A stretch of 64,000 bases of DNA, from assembly GCA_023426245.1 (NCBI GenBank), contig JAFABB010000026.1, positions 31,638 through 95,637 on the forward strand. Reading direction: 5' to 3'. How positions within the stretch are numbered: the first letter of the stretch is position 1; every line of letters starts with the position of its first letter. Positions 16,664-23,966 of this stretch are shown piece after piece. This DNA is from Bacillota bacterium (GTDB lineage Bacteria > Bacillota > UBA4882 > UBA8346). Made by a program: the position numbers and the translations under genes. The notes beneath the pieces are model-generated. The model searched no databases. It worked only from the letters and a program-made list of their open reading frames with translations, and was not told the origin of the DNA.

Positions 16664-18290
16664 GTAAAATGTATTGGGAATGCTCGATTTCTCCCTTGTT
16701 CAAACCGATTTGAATCATATCGTTCTGCCGGTTTTTGTTGGGGAAATCTTCCCGGTAATGACAGCCTCTGCTTTCTTTACGCATCAGACTGCTGCCAATA
16801 ACAGCCAATGCAACTTGGGCCATATTATATAGTTCGTAGAGTTCCCAACTATGAGGGTTTACTGTTAACGGAGGGAGATTTCGGTATAGCTTTGAAATCT
16901 CAGTCCAAGCGATATTGAGTGAGGAATCGCTACGGCACACCGAGACATTTTCCCACATAACCTTGGGTATCATCATTTTTAGGTGGGTCATTTCGTTTAA
17001 ATCGATGAAAGATGCGGAAATAGAGTCTGGAACAATTTTATCTTCGGTAAATTCTGTATATTCTTGACTGGCAGCATATTTGGCGGCGTTTGCTCCGGCT
17101 CTGGCCCCAAAGACCTGACAGGCCGCATGCATATTACCACCTAAACGGTCGGCTCCGTGAGGCCCGGCAGCCACTTCACCGGCAGCGAATAATCCGGAGA
17201 TTTGGGTTTGGGCATTTTCATCAACCAGGATGCCCCCGTTGAAAGCATGGGCAAAAATGTTGAGCTCCAAGGGTTGTTTCATCGGATCATTTGCGGCATC
17301 GAACCATTCATACCACATTTTCCATAATGAAACCTGGGCTAAATTCTCAGGAGTAATTTTGGAAATATCCAAGGAAATGCCCTGGTGATTTTCGCGAAAA
17401 TGTTTAAAAATGGCAACATCTAAAGGGTAGCTTCCATCGCTGACAGTAAATGGGAAATGTTTTGCCCTCTGCTTCAGGAGAGGAATGAATTCAGGGGGTA
17501 TTCCTGAGATTTTTGGATTTAAAAATAAAATTCGATCCAGAAACGGTACCTTATTTAAAGGTTTGAGCAATCCCCAACCGAATTGGATGAATTCCAGATT
17601 GAGTAATTTACAGCCCGCCCGAAGTGCTAAGGCATAACCATCGCCGGTCATCTCTTGTGTAGCGAAGTTATATTGATAAATTCCCGTACCTCCGCCGGTA
17701 GCAATGATGACTGCTTTGGCATGAATTGTATATATTTCACCTGTTTTACTAATGCCGAAGGCCCCACAACACCGGCCATCTTTGACGATTAAGTCCAGTA
17801 TCATCACATCTTCCAATGTTTTCAGCCCATATTGAAAGATTGATTTTTTCACGGCATTTATGATTTTAGGGACACCCGTTGCCTGATAACAGCGTTCTTT
17901 CCCAGCGTAACAACCTCTGACTTGAACATGAGCACCATCATGGTTTCGATCTAGCTCCAGGCCGAGTTTGGTTCCTAAATCCATCACCCGCTTCGGAGCA
18001 TCATCAGCAAGTGCCCGGGCTAATATGGGATTGCACATCCCTTGAGCGGCATTTATTATATCTTGATAATGTTCATCCGGATTGTCAGTCGGATCCTTTT
18101 CGGCAGTTGCCGCCTGAATACCCCACCCGTAACTGAGGGGATAATAAGTTGCCCCCCCTTTTCCCAGTTTTGATTTGATGACAATTAAAACATCGGGAAT
18201 ACCGCTCTCCCGGGCGGCAATGGCGGCCCGAATCGCTGCGGCGCCGCCCCCGATAACAAGAACCGAACAAAATAAGGTCTCTTTTTTCAT
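16647..18290 (-). CDS. FAD-dependent oxidoreductase, fumarate reductase/succinate dehydrogenase flavoprotein family
   Basis: A 547-residue flavoprotein. The N-terminal dinucleotide fold shows VIGGGAAAIRAAIAA; a second FAD segment reads AVIIATGGGTGIYQYN; near the C-terminus GGILVDENAQTQISGLFAAGE and GADRLGGN complete the family signature. Such enzymes oxidise or reduce carbon-carbon bonds of organic acids or act on related substrates; no membrane or iron-sulfur subunit accompanies it here. It is the last gene of the IclR/DapA/ABC operon, so it probably acts on the imported compound or its breakdown product. The ATG at 18290 has GATGAGGTG upstream; an extra GTG start at 18299 overlaps that site. 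Confidence 0.87.
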   Translation of the reverse strand: MKKETLFCSVLVIGGGAAAIRAAIAARESGIPDVLIVIKSKLGKGGATYYPLSYGWGIQAATAEKDPTDNPDEHYQDIINAAQGMCNPILARALADDAPKRVMDLGTKLGLELDRNHDGAHVQVRGCYAGKERCYQATGVPKIINAVKKSIFQYGLKTLEDVMILDLIVKDGRCCGAFGISKTGEIYTIHAKAVIIATGGGTGIYQYNFATQEMTGDGYALALRAGCKLLNLEFIQFGWGLLKPLNKVPFLDRILFLNPKISGIPPEFIPLLKQRAKHFPFTVSDGSYPLDVAIFKHFRENHQGISLDISKITPENLAQVSLWKMWYEWFDAANDPMKQPLELNIFAHAFNGGILVDENAQTQISGLFAAGEVAAGPHGADRLGGNMHAACQVFGARAGANAAKYAASQEYTEFTEDKIVPDSISASFIDLNEMTHLKMMIPKVMWENVSVCRSDSSLNIAWTEISKLYRNLPPLTVNPHSWELYELYNMAQVALAVIGSSLMRKESRGCHYREDFPNKNRQNDMIQIGLNKGEIEHSQYILPTDLP

Positions 18291-18330
18291 AGTAAACACC
18301 TCATCATTAGGAAGTCATTCTTGTTAAAAG

Positions 18331-19164
18331 TCAACCTTTAATACCGGAAGAGACAATTCCCTGGACAAAATATTTTTGAAGGGCTAAAAATACGATAGCA
18401 GTTGGGATTACGGCCATTACGGCTGCGGCAAGTGAGATGCCATATTGGGGAGCAGAACCGGAAGCTCCTCCGCTCGCCCCCATAAATTGGGCTACCCCGA
18501 CCGGTAGTGGTTTCAAATTATCGGAACGTATGGCTACCAATGGCCAAAGGAAATTATTCCAACTTGAAATGAAAGTGATAATGGCCACCGATGATAAAGC
18601 CGGTTTCGACAGGGGCAACATAATGGCCCGGAATATTTTAAAATGACTGCAACCATCGATTAAAGCCGCTTCTTCCAACTCTTTAGGAATATTTTTGAAG
18701 AAGGCGGTTAATAAAAATACTCCGGTGACTTGAGCCAGTGTCGGTAAAATAATTGATGTATAGGTATTTAGCAGGTGGAGCGCTGAGAAAAGGACATATA
18801 GCGGCACAATATAAGCCTGAATTGGGAAAAGTAGCATTGAAACTACGAGTGCAAAAAGAAACTTCTTACCTCTAAACTCCAAACGCCCAAAAGCATAAGC
18901 GGCCATAGAATCCAAAAGCAATACTAAAAGGGTTGAAGTTATTGCCAGAAAGACACTATTTAAAACCCAATGAATGAAAGGGAACTTTTGCAATACATCG
19001 ATGAAATTGGCGAGTGTAATTTGACTGGGAATCCATTGGGGCGGATAACTTATGATTTGACCCTCGGGTTTTAGCGAACTAATAATCGTCCAGGCTGTCG
19101 GAAACAGGAAAATAAGCGTTACCCCAAATAGTAATAAATAAAGGCCCCATTTAATGTTTTTCAA
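18331..19164 (-). CDS. Sugar ABC transporter permease, MalG/AraQ type
   Basis: A 277-residue inner-membrane permease with six predicted helices. The cytoplasmic EAA loop reads EEAALIDGCSHFKIFRAIMLP (written as family motif EAA---G---------I-LP), the docking site for the ATPase. It ends in SGIKG, as is common for this subfamily. It lies 13 bases after its partner permease gene. No ATPase gene is present in the operon, so a shared MsmX-like ATPase encoded elsewhere is expected. Confidence 0.93.
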   Translation of the reverse strand: MKNIKWGLYLLLFGVTLIFLFPTAWTIISSLKPEGQIISYPPQWIPSQITLANFIDVLQKFPFIHWVLNSVFLAITSTLLVLLLDSMAAYAFGRLEFRGKKFLFALVVSMLLFPIQAYIVPLYVLFSALHLLNTYTSIILPTLAQVTGVFLLTAFFKNIPKELEEAALIDGCSHFKIFRAIMLPLSKPALSSVAIITFISSWNNFLWPLVAIRSDNLKPLPVGVAQFMGASGGASGSAPQYGISLAAAVMAVIPTAIVFLALQKYFVQGIVSSGIKG

Positions 19165-19177
19165 TTATGTCACCACC

Positions 19178-20035
19178 TTAGACTTCGGATTTTATCAATT
19201 TTGACTGGATAAATACCAGAAAGATCAAAAATATCAAAATGGTACAGCCGATGGCTGATCCATACCCGAGGTTGTAATTTTGAAAAGCCTGACCGTACAT
19301 GTATTGAACCAGAGTCAAAGTGGCGGTCCCAGGTCCTCCGCTGGTCATTACATAGATTTGATCAAAGACTTGGACGGTATAGATTAGGGTTAGGGTAATG
19401 ATAATCGATGTTACCGGCCGTAACATTGGAAAAGTAATTCTCGTAAAGATCTGGAAGGTATTGGCCCCGTCAATGCGGGCAGCCTCATAAAATTCATTAT
19501 CAATTCCCTGGAGTCCGGCGAGATAAAGAATCATATTATAGCCAATCATCGACCAGACAGTAACAATTGCCACAGAGAACAATGCCCAGGTTTCACTGGT
19601 TAGCCATTGAATTGGCCGGATATTAATCAAGCTAAAATAGTAATTTATGATTCCAAAATTATTATCGTAAATCCAGTTCCAAATAATACCGATAACGGCC
19701 GGCATAATCACGTAAGGTGAGAAAATAATGATTCGAGCGACATTTCGGCCCTTCATTTTTTGGTTGATTAAAATCGCCAGAAAAAGGCCAAAAATAACTA
19801 ACGGAGGCGCCGACCAAAGTAAAAAAAACAGGGTATTCTTTAATGAAACAAGAAAATAAGGATCCATTCCTAATTGTCTAAAGTTAGCCAAACCAACAAA
19901 ATGAGCTCCTCCAATAATGTCCCATTTCGTAAAACCAACGATCAATCCGGCAATACTGGGTCCGAGCCGGAACAATGTAAAAACAAAGAGAAAGGGAAGT
20001 AAAAACCAGAATGCGATTTTACCTTGTTTTTTCAT
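19178..20035 (-). CDS. Sugar ABC transporter permease, MalF/UgpA type
   Basis: A 285-residue permease with six predicted helices and the EAA loop EAARIDGANTFQIFTRITFP (about 185-204). It forms the heterodimeric channel with the MalG-like protein encoded immediately downstream. A 170-base gap with a palindromic element (20077-20190) separates it from the binding-protein gene upstream. Confidence 0.93.
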   Translation of the reverse strand: MKKQGKIAFWFLLPFLFVFTLFRLGPSIAGLIVGFTKWDIIGGAHFVGLANFRQLGMDPYFLVSLKNTLFFLLWSAPPLVIFGLFLAILINQKMKGRNVARIIIFSPYVIMPAVIGIIWNWIYDNNFGIINYYFSLINIRPIQWLTSETWALFSVAIVTVWSMIGYNMILYLAGLQGIDNEFYEAARIDGANTFQIFTRITFPMLRPVTSIIITLTLIYTVQVFDQIYVMTSGGPGTATLTLVQYMYGQAFQNYNLGYGSAIGCTILIFLIFLVFIQSKLIKSEV

Positions 20036-20076
20036 TCAACAGCCTTCTTTCACCGGCAGATTCTTTGTAGATTAAA

Positions 20077-20190
20077 GAGGCTGTTGCAAAAGTGATTAAA
20101 ATCAATGAGAAATACAATATATACCATAAATAATGAAGTTTTACATATATTGTATTTCTCTATCGATAAATCTTAATTTGCAACAGACCC
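20077..20190. repeat. Palindromic mobile-repeat-like element, copy 1
   Basis: About 114 bases with long complementary arms. The outer ends are GAGGCTGTTGCAAA and, inverted, GGGTCTGTTGCAAA; the inner arms are GAGAAATACAATATAT (20107-20122) and its inverse (20145-20160). The ends resemble terminal repeats of several insertion sequences and nothing is encoded inside, so it looks like a miniature inverted-repeat element. It lies exactly between the binding-protein and permease genes. No clear target duplication is visible. Confidence 0.7.
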
Positions 20191-20204
20191 TTTTTGTCTT
20201 AATT

Positions 20205-21488
20205 TCAGGGAGTTGCTAATATTGCATCCATATCTTTCTTTAGCTGAGGCACCACTTGAGCGGCTGGTTTATTATTTAATAATATGTCTTGAGCGGCCGT
20301 TAAGATTGGACTGGGTGCAACAGCGGAAAATACCTGAGTCGCCTTGGGTAAAGACGGTAACATGACAAAGTAACTGGACATCGTGAGAAAAGCCTCGCGA
20401 CCTGAATATTTCTTCACTTCGTCGATAGTTGAAAGTTTGGAAGGGATAGAACCCGATTTTACCCATTCTCCGGAATTATCGCAGAGCCATTTAACAAAAG
20501 TAGCTGCGGCTTTTTGCTTTTCAGGTGTGGAATTTCTATTGACCGGGAAGGTAAGGACGGTACCTGCACCCCAAACAGCCTTCTTTTGAAAAATTTGCGG
20601 GTACGGCGCGACACCATATTTCATGTCTGTTTGTTCCAATCCCGGTAATTGCCAGGCTCCATCAATCAACATGGCCACTTTGCCAGCTTTGAAATCATCA
20701 ATGGGGGCTTTTTCACCTTTGGGTACAATGGAATACTTAAATACTAAATCTTGAAGAAAGCTCCAGGCCTTAATGGCTTTCTCGTTATTGAAGGTTGCTT
20801 TTTTCATTTTTTCATTGCAAGGGATTTCACCTTGCTGGGCCATTAAAGCATACCATTGATAAAAGGCATGATGATTTGTAAGCATTCCTAAGCCGTATTG
20901 AACGACATTTTGAGGATCAAATCCGGCTTCACTGGCGTTTTTGCCATTTTTGTCAATCGTCAGTTTTTGGCCAATCTTTATTAATTCGTCCTTGTTGGAG
21001 GGAGGATTTGAAATACCGGCTTTTTGGAATAATTCCTTATTGTAAAATAAACCGTGCATATGATAATCAAGGGGTACTGCATATTGAACGTTTTGATAGA
21101 CGGTTCCCTGCCAAACGGCATCAGGATAATCTGCTTTTTTTAATTTGATATTTTTAACCTGCTTGGGATCCAAAACTTTGAAACTTGCAAACTGACCGAT
21201 TTCAAACGGGTGCATCGCTAAAATCTGGGGTGGATTTCCTCCACGTTCTTCCATCATAAATTTGGAAAATAGTGGGGTCCACTGGAGGGTCATTAGATTG
21301 ACATTAATGTTTGGATTCGAGCTGTTGAACCTATCAACAAAGGATTTCATTACATCCCTATCGGGACCGGTCCAGCCGCCCCAAAAATCAATTTGAACCG
21401 GACCGGCGGCACTTCCAATGCTGGAAAGCGTGATCGCTACGACGGTAATCAATAGCATTGGAAGTAAGTACATTTTTCTTTGTTTCAT
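20205..21488 (-). CDS. Sugar ABC transporter substrate-binding protein
   Basis: A 427-residue extracellular solute-binding protein, family 1 type. Residues 1-28 form a signal peptide (MKQRKMYLLPMLLI, then SSIGSAAG) without a lipobox Cys, so it is either released or periplasmic. Mature start VQIDFWGGWTGPDRD and the block FKAGKVAMLIDGAWQLPG are typical. GGAGG lies eight bases before the ATG. It is the third gene of the IclR-controlled operon. The substrate is not evident; the neighbouring DapA-family lyase and FAD enzyme suggest a sugar acid or related compound. Confidence 0.93.
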   Translation of the reverse strand: MKQRKMYLLPMLLITVVAITLSSIGSAAGPVQIDFWGGWTGPDRDVMKSFVDRFNSSNPNINVNLMTLQWTPLFSKFMMEERGGNPPQILAMHPFEIGQFASFKVLDPKQVKNIKLKKADYPDAVWQGTVYQNVQYAVPLDYHMHGLFYNKELFQKAGISNPPSNKDELIKIGQKLTIDKNGKNASEAGFDPQNVVQYGLGMLTNHHAFYQWYALMAQQGEIPCNEKMKKATFNNEKAIKAWSFLQDLVFKYSIVPKGEKAPIDDFKAGKVAMLIDGAWQLPGLEQTDMKYGVAPYPQIFQKKAVWGAGTVLTFPVNRNSTPEKQKAAATFVKWLCDNSGEWVKSGSIPSKLSTIDEVKKYSGREAFLTMSSYFVMLPSLPKATQVFSAVAPSPILTAAQDILLNNKPAAQVVPQLKKDMDAILATP

Positions 21489-21654
21489 TCATATTCCTCC
21501 CTTTTTTATTTAAAACAGCCCTGAAAGAGCTATTTTAATCAAATATTTTTCTCTTTAAAACTTATCCACTTATTGAAAAATTCCTGTCTAAACTAGGATT
21601 TGGTCATTGAATTTTGGAGGAAACCACCTCTTGTTAAAAAATATCAAATTTTTA

Positions 21655-22581
21655 CTACTTGCAACCATAATGTTCCGAATAAGTCTGGATTAATCGGGAA
21701 ATATCTTTTCGTACGGCATTAGAAACGGGGATATAGGGCTCTGTTGCTTTTTCTCCGCAAATGTCCAGCTGGGATAAAGCTGCTTTACGCCAGACAATTG
21801 CCGACATCCAGGAATTACTGTATAAATTGATTTTATTGATTTCGTTGATTTGACCCGCTAATTCTTCGGCAAATTGAAGATTCCCATTTTGAACCGAATT
21901 AAAAAGGGAAACGAAAATTCGCGGGAAAACATTGGCAAGGGAAGGGACGATTCCGTGGGCTCCCGCAGTTAGGCCTTGAAGACTTAAGGCTTCATCACCG
22001 ACGAAAACACGGAAATCGGGGTTATTGCCGTATTTTTGGATTATCCCAAGCAAATAGTTTAGATTCCCACTACTATCTTTGATGCCGATAATGTTTTTAT
22101 TGCGCGTGAAGATTTTGTCCAGGGCGCTCAGGCTAATTTCAGAACCGCATGTAATCGGGATATTATAAAGAATAATCGGTAAGGATGAATGAGATGCGAC
22201 TTCAGAATAAAAAGTGACAATTTCATCATCACTATGAGTAGGATAATAGTAAGGCGGAGAAACAACTACGGCATCACCGCCAATTTCTTCAGTGGTTTTT
22301 AAATTTTCGAGAACACGGTGTAACCCGGTGTCGCTGATACCGATTAAAACGGGAACCCGCTTTCGGGTTTCCTTTACCGTAACCTCGATAATCTTTAAGC
22401 GATCCTTGGGATCCAAACGGGCGAATTCACCGGTGGTTCCCATGGGGAATAAGGCATGAACGCCACCTTCAATTACATAATTAATCAATTTTCTTAAGGC
22501 TGGAAAGTCAACCGTTTCATCATTATGTAACGGAGTAATGAGGGGAACTACGATACCTGCTAGTTCTTGGGGATTCATCAT
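21655..22581 (-). CDS. DapA-family lyase (dihydrodipicolinate synthase/KDG aldolase superfamily)
   Basis: A 308-residue class I aldolase of the DapA superfamily. FPMGTTGEF supplies the pyruvate-binding GTTGE motif, YNIP (about 138-141) the conserved Tyr, and GIKDSSG the Schiff-base lysine K168. Placement in a transport/IclR operon rather than with lysine genes argues for a catabolic keto-acid aldolase (for example 2-keto-3-deoxy sugar acid or N-acetylneuraminate-like substrate), though this is inference. The ATG at 22581 follows AAAGGAG; the TTG one codon upstream is less well spaced. A GAACG-A-CGTTC palindrome lies 55 bases upstream. Confidence 0.9.
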   Translation of the reverse strand: MMNPQELAGIVVPLITPLHNDETVDFPALRKLINYVIEGGVHALFPMGTTGEFARLDPKDRLKIIEVTVKETRKRVPVLIGISDTGLHRVLENLKTTEEIGGDAVVVSPPYYYPTHSDDEIVTFYSEVASHSSLPIILYNIPITCGSEISLSALDKIFTRNKNIIGIKDSSGNLNYLLGIIQKYGNNPDFRVFVGDEALSLQGLTAGAHGIVPSLANVFPRIFVSLFNSVQNGNLQFAEELAGQINEINKINLYSNSWMSAIVWRKAALSQLDICGEKATEPYIPVSNAVRKDISRLIQTYSEHYGCK

Positions 22582-22635
22582 CAAATAAGACTCCTTTCAT
22601 GGATGGGGGATTTTAAATTGATGTTCATTATTGTT

Positions 22636-22646
22636 GAACGACGTTC
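22636..22646. promoter_or_regulatory. Putative IclR operator upstream of the DapA-family gene
   Basis: GAACGACGTTC, an 11-base palindrome identical except for its centre base to the one before the iclR gene (23451-23461). The shared context TTCATTA nearby strengthens the link. Confidence 0.6.
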
Positions 22647-22671
22647 ATTTACTTAGGTAAAAAATTGATTA

Positions 22672-23431
22672 CTACTGAATTAATTCACGTAATTCCTGGG
22701 AAGCATCTAATAACATTTTTGCATATTCAAGGATTTTTGATTCAGTAAAACGTAATGAAGGCCCGGAAATACTCACCGAAGCAACAGTATCACCTTTTAT
22801 GTTTTTAATTGGCATGGCAATACATTTTATGCCATATTCATGTTCCATGTTGTCGACAGCATAACCCTGAATTTTAATTTTAAGAAGTTCGTCCCGCAAT
22901 TGCTGGGGTTCAATGATTGTATTCGGGGTATAAGGGATTAATTTCTCTGCTAAAATTGTTTCAATCTTATCTGCGGAAAGATTCGCCAAAATTGCTTTCC
23001 CAACGCCTGTACAATAAAGAGGAGCTTTGATTCCGATTATGGAACGTCCAGGGGTAATTCCAACCGGATAAATCGCATCGATATAAATAATTTCACCGTC
23101 AAAGATTGTAGCTAAATAAACCGATTCCCGGCTGAAATTGCTGAACTTCTCCAAATAGGGGTGAACGATTCTCCGAACATCATGGGATATATAAAGGTTA
23201 TTGCTAAGTTGGAGAATTTTGATACCTAATTTGTATTTGTTGGTAGCTGGGTTTTTTTCTAAAAAGCCAGCTTGCTCAAAAGTTGAAACAATGTTATGAA
23301 CCGTACTTTTTAACATACCCGACAAATCGCTTAATTCGCTGATACCGCGTTCAGGATGTTCATTGGTGAAGTAGTCCAATAATTTAACAGCTTTATAAAG
23401 AGATTTAACCTTTGGCTCGGTGATTTTTCAT
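22672..23431 (-). CDS. IclR-family transcriptional regulator with an apparent frameshift after the start
   Basis: The clear open frame (235 residues from TTG 23379) holds a winged HTH (GISELSDLSGMLKSTVHNIV) and the C-terminal IclR effector domain (GVGKAILANL, GYAVDNMEHEYGIKCIAMP). The frame continues upstream with family-typical text (KITEPKVKSLYKAVKLLDYF) but reaches a stop before any start codon. An ATG at 23431-23429 precedes this text in another frame, separated only by a run of five A on the coding strand (23428-23424). Deleting one A would give MKITEPKVKSLYKAV. Either sequencing/assembly error, a mutation, or slippage is possible. It presumably represses its own gene and the downstream operon through GAACG-N-CGTTC sites. 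Confidence 0.82.
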
Positions 23432-23450
23432 CCCATCTTTCATCAATAAT

Positions 23451-23461
23451 GAACGGCGTTC
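23451..23461. promoter_or_regulatory. Putative IclR operator upstream of iclR
   Basis: GAACGGCGTTC, a palindrome lying between the iclR promoter and its start codon, about 21 bases after the -10 element. It matches the palindrome at 22636-22646, suggesting autorepression. Confidence 0.6.
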
Positions 23462-23481
23462 TAAATTAACCTATTAAAAAC

Positions 23482-23510
23482 ATTATAAAATATTCCAAAC
23501 AGATTGTCAA
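23482..23510 (-). promoter_or_regulatory. iclR operon promoter
   Basis: On the minus strand TTGACA (23510-23505), a 17-base spacer and TATAAT (23487-23482): a perfect sigma-A consensus, immediately upstream of the putative operator. Confidence 0.85.
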
Positions 23511-23598
23511 AGTGTTTCTTAAAAGAAAGTTTATGCCTTCAGAACAAATTTCCATTTTTTATGGAGAAAGAGTTGGGAGAAAATCGCTAAACTCCTTA

Positions 23599-23627
23599 TT
23601 GACAACCATTTTCAACGGTGATATATT
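23599..23627 (+). promoter_or_regulatory. Promoter of the MutS2-like/acetyltransferase operon
   Basis: TTGACA (23599-23604), 17-base spacer, TATATT (23622-23627). Transcription would begin near 23634, giving a leader of about 330 bases before the MutS2-like start codon. Confidence 0.75.
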
Positions 23628-23655
23628 AATTTTATAATGAGGAAGGTGAAGTTTG

Positions 23656-23691
23656 ATGTCGGCTTTGTCTGTTAGGGTAGGTTTCAACTAA
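23656..23691 (+). CDS. Leader peptide MSALSVRVGFN of the MutS2-like operon
   Basis: An 11-codon reading frame beginning about 22 bases after the predicted transcription start. It has a good ribosome binding site (GGAAGGTGA, six bases before the ATG) and ends at TAA 23689-23691. Its coding bases CTGTTAGG can pair with CCTAACAG at about 23764-23771, so a ribosome on this frame would change leader folding. This is the layout of ribosome-mediated attenuators upstream of many antibiotic-inducible resistance genes. The peptide contains an isolated Arg (VRV). That it is translated is inference. Confidence 0.5.
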   Translation: MSALSVRVGFN

Positions 23692-23798
23692 ATATCGTTA
23701 TGAAGGGCCCTCAACGAAAACGGGATGAGTCCTGTTTGTTGTGTTGCCTTTAAAAAAACATACCTAACAGATTGCTTATTATAGATTTTGAATCGATG

Positions 23799-23832
23799 CG
23801 TGGCAAGGTATGCTTGCCACTTTTTTTGTTGT
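23799..23832 (+). terminator. Intrinsic terminator within the MutS2-like leader
   Basis: GTGGCAAG-GTATG-CTTGCCAC, a perfect eight-pair stem followed by TTTTTTTG. It lies well before the structural gene, so unconditional termination would silence the operon; it is therefore probably an attenuator. Confidence 0.8.
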
Positions 23833-23837
23833 CTGGT

Positions 23838-23945
23838 AGAGCGTATCGCAAATAGATGGCAATTAGAATACGTTCTACTAATTTTCGCCCGCGGAGCATT
23901 CTGCACTTTTACAGGTGTGGTATGTTTTGCGGGCTTTTTTATTAT
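23838..23945 (+). promoter_or_regulatory. Further leader hairpins: possible anti-terminator and second terminator
   Basis: Stem GTAGAGCGTAT with ATACGTTCTAC (11 pairs with one G-T) is followed by GCCCGC ... GCGGGC and TTTTTTATT ending at about 23945, eight bases before the ribosome binding site of the MutS2-like gene. The second stem plus T tract looks like another intrinsic terminator with a large loop. Confidence 0.6.
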
Positions 23946-23966
23946 ATTTCAAAGGAGATGGCTAAA

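Noticed and set aside
20077..20190. Palindromic element as a complete insertion sequence
   Set aside because: Too short for a transposase and no coding frame inside.
23700..23753. Second leader peptide frame (MKGPQRKRDESCLLCCL)
   Set aside because: It starts with ATG and ends properly but has no ribosome binding site; kept only as a possibility, since the first leader frame is better supported.
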